A stretch of DNA of 64,000 nt from Halorussus ruber (GCF_004765785.1 NZ_SBIT01000009.1:62001-126000), one strand, 5' to 3'. Positions 16,001-24,564 are shown, counted from the stretch's first letter. The notes: generated by a model not told the origin, from the sequence alone. Numbers and translations: made by a program.

Positions 16001-17406
16001 TGGACCGAGACGGTGACCGGTTCCGGTTCGATGGTCTCGGCGTAGTAGTCGAGTCGCGGGTGAGTCTTCGCGTCGACCGGTTCGCCCTCGGGGAACTGCT
16101 GGTAGAGGCTCACGCGGTTGACGAGCGTCCCGTTGACGCCCTCGTCCTCGGGCACGGTGACGACCGTGGTTCCGGAGACGTCCTCGACGACGTACCGGGA
16201 CTGACCGTAGCCGTCAGCGGTGTAGAAGCCGTAGTTGAGGTCCACGGCGTCGTAGGTGCCCGTAATCTCCACCGCGGTCGCGTTGAGGTAGGTGATGTTC
16301 TGTCGAGCGACCACGTCGATGGTGGCCGTCTCGGTGTGGGTTTCGCCGTCGGTCTCGGTCCACGTCAGGGTCACCGTCTTCTCGCCCGCCTCGGCGTAGC
16401 TGTGGGTGGCCGTACTGCCGGACTCGGTTTCGCTACCGAAGTCCCACTCGTAGCTCTCGACCTGACTCTCGTCGCTCGCGCTGGCCGAGACCTCGAACGA
16501 CTCGCCTTCGTTGACCGTCTCGGGCGCGCTCACCGTCACGGTCGGGTCGGGTTCGGTGGTCGTGGTTGTTGTTGTCGTGGTTGTCGTAGTCGTGGCAGTA
16601 GTAGTGGTTGTCGTAGTCGTGGCAGTAGTAGTGGTTGTCGTAGTCGTGGTGGCGGTAGTCGTCGTGGTCGTCGTAGTCGTCGTCTCGTCGCTCGAACAGC
16701 TACCGGTGTCGACCCAGATTCGCTGGTCCATGTCGAGCGACCGCTCGGTCCGGTCGGCGTCCACGAGGTCCCACGAGTCGATGCGGTTATCGGGGGAGCC
16801 GGATTCGGGCCAGTCGCCCCAGTAGGCGGCGTCGCCGTTGAAACCGGGGTCGATGGTGACGTTTTCGCCCTCGATGCCGCGGAACGCGCCACCGTCGGTC
16901 CGGTTGCTGCCCCACTTCCAGTCGATGCTGTAGGTCCCGTCGTCGGAGTTCCAGTTGTCGTCTTGGGTACCGTTTCCGTAGGTGTCGTCCTTGACGGCCC
17001 ACGAGCCGTCGGCCATCCCGCTCATGTTGAACGTGATGGTACTCGCGTGCGAGCCGTCGCCGCCGTTCTTGGCGAACTTGTCGTGGAGCAGGACGAGACT
17101 GTACCCCTGCTCTCCGTGGTAGACGAAGATTTTGCTGGCCTGATTCTCCTGCAAGTCGGTCGTCCCGTACGAGGAGTACTTGTAACTCACCGGGTCAGTC
17201 TCGTTGTTCCGGTAGTCGTAGAACTCCTCGACGGAGGTCGTGCCGTCGCCGAGTGGCTGGACCTCGTAACACTCGCCGCCCTGCGTGACGTGGAAGGTGG
17301 TCGAGGAGCCAGCCGACGTGGCCGTGCCCGCGCCGACGCCGACAGTCGCAAAGGGCGACACCACCAGCATGAGGACCAACGCGAGGCTCTGGACGCGCTC
17401 GCTCAC
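13057..17406 (-). CDS. Large PKD-repeat surface protein with Thr-rich stalk and PGF-CTERM
   Basis: This 1449-aa secreted protein is a paralogue of the 1093-aa protein at 6994-10275. It has a signal peptide, then the shared amino-terminal domain (ECYEV ... FYDYRN ... TGSC, residues about 38-237) and a stalk of nearly 50 consecutive Thr and Ala residues, a likely O-glycosylation site. The rest alternates five PKD domains with two copies of a module of about 190 residues of unknown family. Each copy opens with NATAxExTG and contains PTTFESG, in DNA about 15.7-16.3 kb and 14.9-15.45 kb. The end is an acidic Gly/Asp/Asn-rich linker, one CARDB-like repeat, and VPGFGVG plus a hydrophobic helix and Arg (PGF-CTERM). 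It is probably a long S-layer-attached adhesin. Confidence 0.92.
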   Translation of the reverse strand: MSERVQSLALVLMLVVSPFATVGVGAGTATSAGSSTTFHVTQGGECYEVQPLGDGTTSVEEFYDYRNNETDPVSYKYSSYGTTDLQENQASKIFVYHGEQGYSLVLLHDKFAKNGGDGSHASTITFNMSGMADGSWAVKDDTYGNGTQDDNWNSDDGTYSIDWKWGSNRTDGGAFRGIEGENVTIDPGFNGDAAYWGDWPESGSPDNRIDSWDLVDADRTERSLDMDQRIWVDTGSCSSDETTTTTTTTTTATTTTTTTTTATTTTTTTTATTTTTTTTTTTTTEPDPTVTVSAPETVNEGESFEVSASASDESQVESYEWDFGSETESGSTATHSYAEAGEKTVTLTWTETDGETHTETATIDVVARQNITYLNATAVEITGTYDAVDLNYGFYTADGYGQSRYVVEDVSGTTVVTVPEDEGVNGTLVNRVSLYQQFPEGEPVDAKTHPRLDYYAETIEPEPVTVSVQNVEETGDGTYDVTFAYTNPNEEVLNMSNSTFSANVAGDAPTTFESGDHAVTATWTPESGDERAAWTLNRSKFDQSTVTASTPPASEIGDGSDTTDPDAALTALPSFGSVDTTKFVFKANASEDNEAIAAYHWDLDADGEFETTTDGPQTSTTYAEPGPRQVAVKVEDAAGNTDTATTRISVSELTSENIEFVNATALEVTGDFAEVTLTTTYFTQQGVQTETHTFDGDISGTTLLSAPDEGVWGPVVQSAAAYENASDSEAALTGENPDYDAQLAEVRPETVSTFVVDARKVSNGTYEVTFGYENPNGAAMTGASAFTAGDASATPPTTFESGRDTFTVTWMPDGDDANLVWETDFSNFGYGASTATSPTPTQIEDGEMPPTAALTADPTTVAPGEEISFDASASSDPDGDGLTYEWDLDDDGDPEETGESATLTHSFSETGTQQVAVTVVDESGQTDTATESVTVREQSDDPSGDEPPTARLTAPDSGSMSQLFYPFDASASTDDGDIVAYRWDFDSDGEVEWAESDPVSSLKPYTLFDEPGTYEATVTVVDDSGQTDTATVEYTLKKVVPDAAITASATTVEVGENVTFEATDFNEAPGTLAHICWKAGDISGPDGQTWTTSFEESGKKTITLVLRDRAGYENVVTKTITVTAADSGNSGGDGDGDGDSDDGDNSNPGEGGFEDDDNDETASGGIPAASPADPGNQNDGNSGDETDETISAPLNGTDGRVGTVTLHAASSSDPAIDVTDAAPESVAAPTVEEDGFAALSYLTVSGADRATFTVSKSRLGAADATADDVTLFRSDNGTWTAVETSQVEATDDAFRFGANVSDGTYAVGLNRPATSVADVSVGSQRVEPGQSVTVTVTVENTGRADGTHEVVLTVGGEAVATKTVSVEADATKELSFSRTFDSGGTYEVGVGDSTASVVVQSETTAADESGGETSTQTTTAPSDGPVPGFGVGVTLVALLAAALVALRRR
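16551..16684 (-). repeat. Threonine-codon repeat tract
   Basis: The coding strand carries about 45 ACN codons in short runs interrupted by single alanine codons, with a superimposed period near 27-30 bases (ttgtcgtagtcgtggcagtag phrases on the plus strand). It encodes the stalk of the large PKD protein and is a likely site of length variation between strains. Confidence 0.85.
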
Positions 17407-17885
17407 GACGCTTCACCTCCGGAGCCGTCGAGGAGGACGCCGAGTCGCGCGTGGCGAGAGGCTGTTTCGGTCGGCTTATCGATGCTAGTTCGAGGATACG
17501 GTCCCGTCGGGGGCGGACCGTATCGTTTTCGGAGGGTTTGCGTTTCGAGCATTCGTCTGCGTTTTCGGGGATAAGTTCGGGTTTTCCGCTCGTTCTGACC
17601 ATCGTAACTTCGAAGTCGTTCGTCAGCGCATCGTTATCCCGAGCATCCGGCACAATCGCCCTTTGTTATCCTTCGGCTGTCAGCGACGCAGACGCTACCT
17701 GTCGTCTCAGAAGACGGGACCTACTCCGCGAGAGACGAGACCTACGCCGCGAGAGATGGGACTCTGGCGGGGCGTGAACTCGACTGACCGGATTCGAAAA
17801 GAGCGTAAGCGGTCTCTACTCCCGACGCCCGCTGGCGAATACGGTTCCTGCGGATACGGCTCGCTCTCTCTCCCTTTCTCTCAGA
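17407..17885. other. Intergenic region with a 21-bp direct repeat
   Basis: This 479-base gap is the upstream region of the large PKD gene and the downstream end of an EamA gene. The only structure seen is a tandem pair of 21-bp units (17713-17733 and 17734-17754; two mismatches; core gacctac-ccgcgaga). No gene with typical composition was recognised. Confidence 0.55.
17713..17754 (+). repeat. 21-bp tandem direct repeat, 2 units
   Basis: Two adjacent units match at 19 of 21 positions. A third, much weaker copy (gatgggactctgg) may follow. The role is unknown. Confidence 0.6.
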
Positions 17886-18848
17886 CTACGACTCGCCGGG
17901 CCGACCCGTCGCGGTGACGTAGATACCCGCGAGGACGACCGCGCCGCCCGCCACGGTGAACACGTCGGGCGCTTCGCCGAGGAGGACGAGCGCCAGCAGG
18001 GTCGAGCCGACGGGTTCGCCGAGCAGGGTGACGCTGACGACGCTCGACTCGACGTACTTCAGCGCCCAGTTGATGACCGTGTGGCCGAAGATGCCCGGCC
18101 CGACCGCCATGCCGAGGAAGAGAAGCCACTCCTCGGCGGGGTAGGCCGACGGCGCGACCGTCACGCCGTCGGCGAGCGCGACCCCGAGGAGAACGACCGC
18201 GCAGACCGAGTAGACCACGGTGACGTAGGGGACGAGGGCGACTCGCTGGCGGAGCGAGCGCCCGGCGAGGACGTACCCGGCGGCCATGACCGCGCCGACG
18301 AGCGCGAGGGCGTTTCCGTACAGGGTGGTCGAACCCGCGGAACCGGCCCGCGCGGCCAGCGTCGGAAGCGGCGTTGTGAAGAGTCCGACGAGCGACCCCG
18401 CAACGAGTCCGCCGAGCGACATCACGGCGACGCCGACGACGGCGACCAAGATGCCGCCGACCATCCGGCGGTTGATGGCCTCGTCGAGGAGAACCGCCGC
18501 GCCGATGGCGACGAACAGCGGCTGGGACTGGACGAGCGTGACGCTGGCGGCCACGCTGGTCCACTCCAGACTCTCGAACCACGTGGCGAAGTGGGCCGCC
18601 AAGGCGACGCCCGTGACGACCGCGACCACGGCGTCCCGGCCCGAGAGCGCCCGGAGGTCGTCGCGGTAGTGGCTCACAGCGAACGGCGCGAGGAGCAGGG
18701 TGGTGAACACGACTCGGTAGAGCGCCTTGACGATGCTCGGCGCGTCGCTGAACCTGATGAGGATGGCGCTGGTGCTGACCGCTACGATGGAGACTGCGAG
18801 GGCCGCCATCGGCGGGGTGCGCTCCTCGAGCGACGCCAACCACGTCAT
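17886..18848 (-). CDS. EamA/DMT-family transporter
   Basis: This 320-aa protein has about ten membrane helices and the internal duplication of the drug/metabolite transporter superfamily. The two EamA halves are residues about 12-145 and 175-310, each ending with the conserved late helix (first half TLVQSQPLFVAIGAAVLLDE, second half LLGEPVGSTLLALVLLGE). The ATG ending at 18848 (MTWLASLEER) is chosen because the start of the divergent EamA gene at 18916 leaves only 67 bases between them. Substrates of this family range from amino acids to nucleotide sugars and cannot be predicted here. It shares an intergenic promoter region with the second EamA gene. Confidence 0.9.
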   Translation of the reverse strand: MTWLASLEERTPPMAALAVSIVAVSTSAILIRFSDAPSIVKALYRVVFTTLLLAPFAVSHYRDDLRALSGRDAVVAVVTGVALAAHFATWFESLEWTSVAASVTLVQSQPLFVAIGAAVLLDEAINRRMVGGILVAVVGVAVMSLGGLVAGSLVGLFTTPLPTLAARAGSAGSTTLYGNALALVGAVMAAGYVLAGRSLRQRVALVPYVTVVYSVCAVVLLGVALADGVTVAPSAYPAEEWLLFLGMAVGPGIFGHTVINWALKYVESSVVSVTLLGEPVGSTLLALVLLGEAPDVFTVAGGAVVLAGIYVTATGRPGES

Positions 18849-18915
18849 CGTGCCGGAGGTCGGACGGCGACTGTTTAGTCGAACCGGTTTTGTGCGCGCT
18901 CGCCGAAACCGACCC

Positions 18916-19794
18916 ATGAGCCGGGTCGGAGCTATGGACCGAGTAGGGACCGCGCTGGTGTTGGTGTCGGCCGCGGGATTCGGTACGCTGGGCGTCCTCG
19001 GCGAACTCGCGGCGGCCGCGGGCCTGTCGATTCCGACGGTGCTGACCTTCCGGTTCTTGCTGGCCACGCTGGTCGTGTGGCTCGTCCTCGGCGCTCGCGG
19101 CCGCCTCCACCCGCTCCGCGGTCGGGCGCTCGCGGTCGGGATTGCGCTCGGCGCGGTGGGATACGCGGCCATGAGCGGCCTCTTCTTCTGGGGGCTGGAG
19201 TTCATGACCGCCGGACTGGTCGGCATCCTCCTCTACACGTACCCCGTCATCGTCGTCGGCGTGGCGGCGATGCGACTCGGCGAGCCGGTGACGCGCCGGA
19301 CGGTCGGCGCGCTGGGTGCCGCACTCGCTGGCGTGGCGCTCGTGACGGGGGCGGACCCCGCCGGAGCGGACCCGCGGGGTATCGCCATCGTCCTCGGGGC
19401 CGCGGTAGTGTACGCCGGGTACATCACCGCGAGTCGGTCGGCGCTGGCGACGGTGGACCCGCAGGTCCTCACGGCCCACGTCCTCCCCGGCGCGGCGGTG
19501 ACGTACCTCGCGTTCGGGACCGCGACCGGCCGACTCGCGGTCCCGACGACCGACTACGAGTGGGCGCTGGTCGTCGCTATCGCTCTCGTGGCGACCGCGC
19601 TCCCCATCTTCACGTTCTTCGCGGGCCTCCAGCGAATCGGCGCGAGCAAGGCCAGCATCGTCAGCACCGCCGAGCCGGTGGTGACGCTGTTGCTCGGCGC
19701 GGCGGCGCTGGGCGAACCGATTACGCCCGTGACGGTGGTCGGCGGGTCGCTCGTCCTCGGCGGAGTCGTCCTCGTGCAGACCGGCGCGGAGTAG
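18916..19794 (+). CDS. EamA/DMT-family transporter
   Basis: This 292-aa protein has ten predicted membrane helices in two EamA halves. Conserved signals include TFRFLLATLV in the second helix, YTYPVIVVGVAAMRLGEP at the end of the first half, and STAEPVVTLLLGAAALGEP at the end of the second. An alternative ATG is 18 bases downstream (18934). It is divergent from the EamA gene at 17886-18848 but not closely similar to it, so the pair is not a recent duplication. Export of a metabolite is the usual role; the substrate is unknown. Confidence 0.9.
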   Translation: MSRVGAMDRVGTALVLVSAAGFGTLGVLGELAAAAGLSIPTVLTFRFLLATLVVWLVLGARGRLHPLRGRALAVGIALGAVGYAAMSGLFFWGLEFMTAGLVGILLYTYPVIVVGVAAMRLGEPVTRRTVGALGAALAGVALVTGADPAGADPRGIAIVLGAAVVYAGYITASRSALATVDPQVLTAHVLPGAAVTYLAFGTATGRLAVPTTDYEWALVVAIALVATALPIFTFFAGLQRIGASKASIVSTAEPVVTLLLGAAALGEPITPVTVVGGSLVLGGVVLVQTGAE

Positions 19795-19862
19795 GGTCTC
19801 GCGGCGTGAATTGGCTCCGTCCTTTCGGATTAGTCGGACTGGCAGTTACGGGGTATGGGGTG

Positions 19863-19906
19863 GCTTTGCCACCGGCAAAGCGGTGCCGCCGCGGCGCGGC
19901 GGCACC
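19863..19906. repeat. Double hairpin with three-base loops
   Basis: GCTTTGCC (19863-19870) pairs with GGCAAAGC (19874-19881) around loop acc. One base later GGTGCCGCCGC (19882-19892) pairs with 19896-19906 around loop ggc. It lies between convergent genes and could be a bidirectional terminator or a relative of the F1 hairpins, which also close on GCC-NNN-GGC. Confidence 0.7.
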
Positions 19907-20075
19907 GCCGGGCGACGGTGCTGACTGACTCGCCAGCTATCTGCCCGCAACGGCACGAAACGTCCGAGGAGAGTTGGCCGCGCTTTCGGACATAAACCTT
20001 CGTGGGTGAGACAACTTTAGTTGTCTTAAAGAATTGTATAAATTGTTTTATGATGTATCGACCTCGTCGCGCCCC

Positions 20076-21041
20076 TCAGTTCCACCCGCGGAAGACCCAG
20101 ACCGATTCCGCGAACGCCGCGGCATCGACGGAGACCAGAAAGAGCGCCACGACGAGGACCGGCACCCAAATCAACCGCGTTCGCTCGTAGCCGTAGGCCG
20201 CGAGGCCGAGCGCGGCGAGTCGGGCTGCGTCGAGGAGCGCCTCCGGAAGGTCGAGGCCCGAGACGACGCCGAAGACCCCCAGCAAGCCGAGCGTGAAGAC
20301 CGGCACGTAGACCGCGCGGACGAGTTGGCCCGCCGAATCTCGGACCGCCCCGCGGTAGAGCAGGCCGAGCGACGACCCGAACGCGACGCCGACGAGGACC
20401 AAGAGCGCGAAGTGGGCCAGCGCCGCCGGGACGAGGAAACGGGTCAGAGCCAGACTGTGCATCTCCCAGAAGAACCAAGCCACGACGGGCGTCAGGACGA
20501 GCGCGTGGCGAGGAGTGGTCTCCTCGCGCAGTCGCTCGTGGACCACGCCGAAGAAGAGGAGTCCGTAGCCCAGCCCCTTCAAAAGGGACGGGACGAACGA
20601 CGAGAACACCAGAAACGAGAGTCGGGCCTCGGGTGCGTAGCGAACTTGCGCCATCGCAACCATCGAGGTGTCGAAAGCGAAGATGGCCGCGATACCCGCC
20701 ACCGCGACGAGGAGCGGCGCAGAGAGGACTGTCGCGGCCGTGACCAGCAGGTCGTCGCTCGCCGGGAAGCCGAACGGGATTTCGATGCCGCTGACCCGAG
20801 CGTAGACGACGGCCCCGAGCGCGAACCCGCCGACGTACATGACGAACGACGGGACGGTGAGGACGTGGAAGGGGCCGGTCCCGCCGAGGTCGAGGACGTT
20901 CCGGAGCTGTCGATAGCCGACCGACGCGACCAGTCGCATCCAGACGTACACCGCGAACAGCGTGACGAACAGCGACCCGATGGCGACGGCCTCCGGATTC
21001 TGGCCGACGACGGGGCGCTCGCGGACCGATTCGAGGACCAT
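20076..21041 (-). CDS. Integral membrane protein, possibly CPBP-like
   Basis: This 321-aa protein has about eight hydrophobic segments. In its middle, EETTPR (EExxxR pattern) is followed 18 residues later by FWEMH (FxxxH), the order of the two metal-binding motifs of CPBP/Abi intramembrane proteases. The spacing is shorter than the roughly 30 residues usual for that family, and the third motif is not clear, so the match may be chance. The ATG ending at 21041 (MVLESVRERP) begins the conserved-looking part. It is convergent with the EamA gene and upstream of nothing on its own strand. It is certain as a gene but not in function. Confidence 0.8.
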   Translation of the reverse strand: MVLESVRERPVVGQNPEAVAIGSLFVTLFAVYVWMRLVASVGYRQLRNVLDLGGTGPFHVLTVPSFVMYVGGFALGAVVYARVSGIEIPFGFPASDDLLVTAATVLSAPLLVAVAGIAAIFAFDTSMVAMAQVRYAPEARLSFLVFSSFVPSLLKGLGYGLLFFGVVHERLREETTPRHALVLTPVVAWFFWEMHSLALTRFLVPAALAHFALLVLVGVAFGSSLGLLYRGAVRDSAGQLVRAVYVPVFTLGLLGVFGVVSGLDLPEALLDAARLAALGLAAYGYERTRLIWVPVLVVALFLVSVDAAAFAESVWVFRGWN

Positions 21042-21101
21042 GACGGCAGGTGCGCAAACTCGACTGATAAATCTATGGACCGAAACGGCACGTAGAAAAC
21101 C

Positions 21102-22082
21102 TCAGACGTATCCCGATTCCCGGAAGTACGCGACCAGTATCACAGTCACAGCGAGCATCCCGAGCATAATCGCCGGGTAGCCGTAGGTCCACCCGAGTTC
21201 CGGCATGTTGTACGGCCCGCCCGAGAAGTTCATGCCGTAGACGCCCACGACGAAGGTGAGCGGGAGGACGATAGTCGCCACGACGGTCAGTTTCTTCATG
21301 ACCTCGTTGGTCGAGAGCGACAGCGAGTTGAGGTAGATGTCTCGCGCGCCGCTGGCCAAGTCCCGGTAGGTCTCGGTCAGGTCCACGAGTTGGACGAGGT
21401 GGTCGTACACGTCACGGTAGTACTTCTCGGTGGCCTCCCGAACCTGCTCGGGGTCGCCCCGAGCGAGGTAGCCCACCGCCTCCCGCGAGGGCCACAGCAG
21501 TTTCCGGAACGAGAGCAGTTCCCGCCGGACGTTGTTGATGGTCTCCAGCGTCTCGATGTCTGTCGCGGTCGTCACGTCCTCTTCGACCTGCTCGATTTGG
21601 TCCTCGATGCGGTCCAACACGTCGAAGTAACTGTCCACGATGGCGTCGGTGATGCGATAGGCGGCGAAGTCCGGCCCCTGCCGGAGGAGGCGGCCCTCCT
21701 CGCGGGCCACCATGTCCCAGACGCGCTCTACCGCATCGACCTGCTCGCTCGACATCGTGACCAGCCAGTCCTCGCCGACGAAGAAGCCGACCGACCGCCT
21801 GCGAATCTCCTCGCGGAAGGTGGTCTCGCCCCGGCGGAGCATCGCGGTCTTCAGCAGGACGAACGTGTGGTCGTCGAACTCCTCGGTCTTGGGCCGGACG
21901 CCGTTGCGGAGGTCCTCGACGGAGAGGGGGTGGATGCCGAAGACCTCGGCGACGCGCTCCATCTCCGCCGCCGAGGCGTCCGTGGCCCGGACCCACGTGG
22001 TTCCGGCGGCCTCGCGGGCGCTCCGGAGGTCGGTGTATTCGGTCGTTCCCCCCTCGGTGTAGACGACGGATTCGACGGTCAC
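21102..22082 (-). CDS. corA: CorA-type magnesium transporter
   Basis: This protein of about 326 aa has a long acidic, helical cytoplasmic domain and two carboxy-terminal membrane helices. The signature YGMNF, in the loop after the first helix, is the ion-selecting GMN motif of CorA channels for Mg2+ (and Co2+ or Ni2+). The GTG ending at 22082 (translated MTVESVVYTEGG) is preferred. A GTG at 22118 would overlap the upstream small gene by 11 bases and add an Arg-rich dodecapeptide; it remains possible. Expected action: a pentamer in the cytoplasmic membrane, gated by intracellular Mg2+. The small membrane-protein gene just upstream on the same strand may be co-transcribed. Confidence 0.93.
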   Translation of the reverse strand: MTVESVVYTEGGTTEYTDLRSAREAAGTTWVRATDASAAEMERVAEVFGIHPLSVEDLRNGVRPKTEEFDDHTFVLLKTAMLRRGETTFREEIRRRSVGFFVGEDWLVTMSSEQVDAVERVWDMVAREEGRLLRQGPDFAAYRITDAIVDSYFDVLDRIEDQIEQVEEDVTTATDIETLETINNVRRELLSFRKLLWPSREAVGYLARGDPEQVREATEKYYRDVYDHLVQLVDLTETYRDLASGARDIYLNSLSLSTNEVMKKLTVVATIVLPLTFVVGVYGMNFSGGPYNMPELGWTYGYPAIMLGMLAVTVILVAYFRESGYV

Positions 22083-22107
22083 GCCGAATCGCCTCCCGAA
22101 TCGGCGG

Positions 22108-22284
22108 TCACGACCCACCGCCTCCTCGTGAGTCGCTCCCGAGGCCGATTGCGACCAGCGTGATGCCGACCATCACGCCCGTCACCGAGAAGGCCCGACC
22201 GGGATAGGGCGCGACGACGCCCGCCAGATAGCCCACTAGTCCGGCGAGCGTCAGCGCGCTTCCGAGGGCCAGCGGCGTATTCAT
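22108..22284 (-). CDS. Small two-helix membrane protein
   Basis: This is a 58-aa protein starting at the ATG ending at 22284 (MNTPLALGSA). It consists of two hydrophobic helices (residues about 3-22 and 30-48), with a PYPGR turn between them and a glycine-rich tail. It precedes corA on the same strand with a gap of 25 bases (or a short overlap, depending on the corA start). Function is unknown; a role beside CorA is only suggested by position. Confidence 0.7.
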   Translation of the reverse strand: MNTPLALGSALTLAGLVGYLAGVVAPYPGRAFSVTGVMVGITLVAIGLGSDSRGGGGS

Positions 22285-22363
22285 ATCGTTAGTGACACGG
22301 GCGACCGAGAAAAACGTTGGCGGGCAAAATGGGGAACGGTACACGGAGACGGAGGTCCGGGTG

Positions 22364-23002
22364 CTACTCGCCGTGTTCGATGCCCCGGAGGAGTCGATAC
22401 ACCTTCTCCTCCTGTCCGGGGAGCTTCTGGGGGTAGACCGCGATTGCGACCACGTGGTCGCCCTCGTGTTCGACCTTCGTGACGTGGACGTTGGCGTCGA
22501 ACTGGATGCCCGCGGCGGTCGTCACGCTGGCCTCGAACGTGGTGACCCTGGTGGTCTTGCCGAGCATCGTGCGGTTCTGGCTCCCGGCCTTCCGGACGTT
22601 GTTCACGCTCTGGAGTTGGCTGGTGAACCGCTGGGCGAGTTGGCGATTACTGTACTTTGCGAGGGGGTTGAACGACTTACCGAGGACCTCGACCTGCGGA
22701 CTGGAGAAGGTGGCGAACACCGCGACCTTCTGCTCGCCGACGCCCGGCAGTCCGGCCCGCTGGTGGTACTCGGAGACCCAGTTGGTCACCTCGACCTCCT
22801 TTTCCTGTCCGGCCGCCGAGAAGGTCCGCGAGACGTTCATCGCCTTCGTGCTGTTGTGTTCGTAGCCGGTCTCTTCGAGCGCGGCGTCGCTGACCGTCGC
22901 CTGCGAGGCCGAGAACGTGACCGGCCCCGACAGGACGCCTGTACACCCGCTGGTGACGACCAGCAGGGCCAGAAGGATGCCAGCAGCTACTCTGCGTGTC
23001 AT
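22364..23002 (-). CDS. Haloarchaeal lipoprotein
   Basis: This 212-aa secreted protein has a signal peptide with lipobox TSGC, so the mature protein is predicted to be lipid-anchored at Cys20. The mature part is a single beta-rich domain with several Asn-x-Ser/Thr sites (NST, NVS, NRT) that could be N-glycosylated. It resembles the haloarchaeal DUF6517 lipoproteins, an assignment made from memory and not certain. It ends with a segment (VHVTKVEHEGDHVVAIAVYP) suggesting a final beta-hairpin. It is next to cysS on the same strand, but 80 bases away, and is probably transcribed on its own. Confidence 0.85.
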   Translation of the reverse strand: MTRRVAAGILLALLVVTSGCTGVLSGPVTFSASQATVSDAALEETGYEHNSTKAMNVSRTFSAAGQEKEVEVTNWVSEYHQRAGLPGVGEQKVAVFATFSSPQVEVLGKSFNPLAKYSNRQLAQRFTSQLQSVNNVRKAGSQNRTMLGKTTRVTTFEASVTTAAGIQFDANVHVTKVEHEGDHVVAIAVYPQKLPGQEEKVYRLLRGIEHGE

Positions 23003-23082
23003 GCTACTCCCGGGGTAGACAGGCAGGGATTAAGAACCTCGTGGCTCCGACCGCGGGTGATGTTTCGAGAGCGACCCCGTAC

Positions 23083-24531
23083 TCACTCCAGTCGGAAAGT
23101 CGGCCCGTCGTCGGTGTCCTGCACCTCGACGCCGAGGGCTTCGAGTTCGTCGCGGAGTTCGTCGGCGCGCTCGTAGTTTCCGGCGTCTCGCTCCTGCTCT
23201 CGGACGTTCAGCACGAGTTCGACCACGTCGCCCAGAATCTCGACCTCGCCCTCGGCGTCTCCCGCGAGGGCAAAGCCGAGAACGTCCTCGCCGAACTCCT
23301 CGAAGGTCTCGACGGCGTCGCAGAGCGCCTGATAGTCGTACTCGTCGCGCTCGTCGAGGTGGACGTTGACCGCCGAGGTCAAATCCAGCAGCGCGGTGAT
23401 GGCCTCGCGGGTGTTGAAGTCGTCGTTCATCGCCGCGGTGAACTCCTCGCGGGTCTCGGCGACTGCGGTCCGGAGGTCCTCGTCCTCGACTTTGGTGCGG
23501 GCGTCCACGCTGTCGGCGGCCTCGACTGCGCGGTCGTAGCCACGCTCTAAGCGCTCCCAGCGCTCGACCGCTTCTTGGAGGGTCTCCTCGCTGTAGGTCT
23601 GGCGGTTGTTGTACGCGGTCGAGAGCAGGAACATCCGGATGGCGTCGGTACCGAACTCCTCTACGGCGTTGCGGACCGTGAAGTAGTTCTGGAGGCTGGA
23701 GGACATCTTCTCGCCGCCGGTCTCCAGCAGGCGGACGTGCATCCAGTACTTGGCGAACTGCTGGCCGGTCGCGGCCTCCGACTGGGCGATTTCGTTCTCG
23801 TGGTGCGGGAACACGAGGTCCTGACCGCCGAGGTGGATGTCGATGGTCTCGTCGAGGTGGGTCATGCTCATCGCCGAGCATTCGATGTGCCAACCGGGGC
23901 GGCCCTCGCCCCACGGCGAGTTCCACGTCTCGCCGCCGGGGTCGGCGTCGTCCGGGTGGGCCTCTCCGGCCTTCCAGAGCGCGAAGTCGGCGGGGTGGCG
24001 CTTCTCTTGGCGTTCGTCCTCCTCGCCTTGGGCCTCCATCTCCTCGATTTTCTGGTTCGAGAGCTTGCCGTAGTCCTCGAACTCGGTCACGTCGAAGTAG
24101 ACCGACCCGTTGGACTCGTAGGCGTAGCCCTTCTCGACCAGCGTCTCCACGAGGTCCACGATTTCGGGGACGTGTTCGCTGACGCGGGGGTAGACCTCGG
24201 CCCGGAGGAGGTTGAGCGAGCGCATGTCCTCCAAGACCTCGGTGATGAAGTGGCGGGCGACCTCGCTCTCGCTCTCGCCGAGGTCGTCCTCGCCGACGCG
24301 CGCGACGATTTTCTCGTTCACGTCGGTGAAGTTCTCGACGTGGCGCACGTCGTAGCCGAGGTGTTCGAGCCAGCGATGCATCACGTCGACGTGGACCCAC
24401 GACCGGGCGTGTCCGAGGTGGGCGAAGTCCGAGACCGTCAGCCCGCAGTAGTAGAGCAGTACCGACTCGGGGTCCTGCGGTTCGAACGGTTCCCGCTCAC
24501 CGGTCAGGGTGTTCGTCACCTGAAGCGTCAT
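23083..24531 (-). CDS. cysS: Cysteinyl-tRNA synthetase
   Basis: This 482-aa class I aminoacyl-tRNA synthetase charges tRNA-Cys. The first zinc ligand is Cys29 and the HIGH-type motif is HLGH at 38-41. GWHIECSAM carries another zinc cysteine, and FPHHENE supplies further ligands. KMSSS (in [12 protein letters not shown]) is the second ATP motif. The carboxy-terminal helical domain (from about residue 330) is the tRNA-binding DALR-type region. Length is normal. A TATA element on the minus strand (24556-24564) lies 25-33 bases before the ATG, so a leaderless messenger is likely. This organism therefore uses direct cysteine charging, at least in part. Confidence 0.97.
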   Translation of the reverse strand: MTLQVTNTLTGEREPFEPQDPESVLLYYCGLTVSDFAHLGHARSWVHVDVMHRWLEHLGYDVRHVENFTDVNEKIVARVGEDDLGESESEVARHFITEVLEDMRSLNLLRAEVYPRVSEHVPEIVDLVETLVEKGYAYESNGSVYFDVTEFEDYGKLSNQKIEEMEAQGEEDERQEKRHPADFALWKAGEAHPDDADPGGETWNSPWGEGRPGWHIECSAMSMTHLDETIDIHLGGQDLVFPHHENEIAQSEAATGQQFAKYWMHVRLLETGGEKMSSSLQNYFTVRNAVEEFGTDAIRMFLLSTAYNNRQTYSEETLQEAVERWERLERGYDRAVEAADSVDARTKVEDEDLRTAVAETREEFTAAMNDDFNTREAITALLDLTSAVNVHLDERDEYDYQALCDAVETFEEFGEDVLGFALAGDAEGEVEILGDVVELVLNVREQERDAGNYERADELRDELEALGVEVQDTDDGPTFRLE

Positions 24532-24555
24532 TGGGGACTAGTTCCCCGAGGGTCG

Positions 24556-24564
24556 GTTTTAAAG
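24556..24564 (-). promoter_or_regulatory. TATA box of cysS
   Basis: The minus-strand sequence ctttaaaac sits 25-33 bases before the cysS ATG, the spacing expected for a leaderless haloarchaeal transcript. Confidence 0.6.

Noticed and set aside
16511-16825. A poly-valine frame
   Set aside because: It is simply the reverse reading of the Thr-codon tract of the PKD gene.
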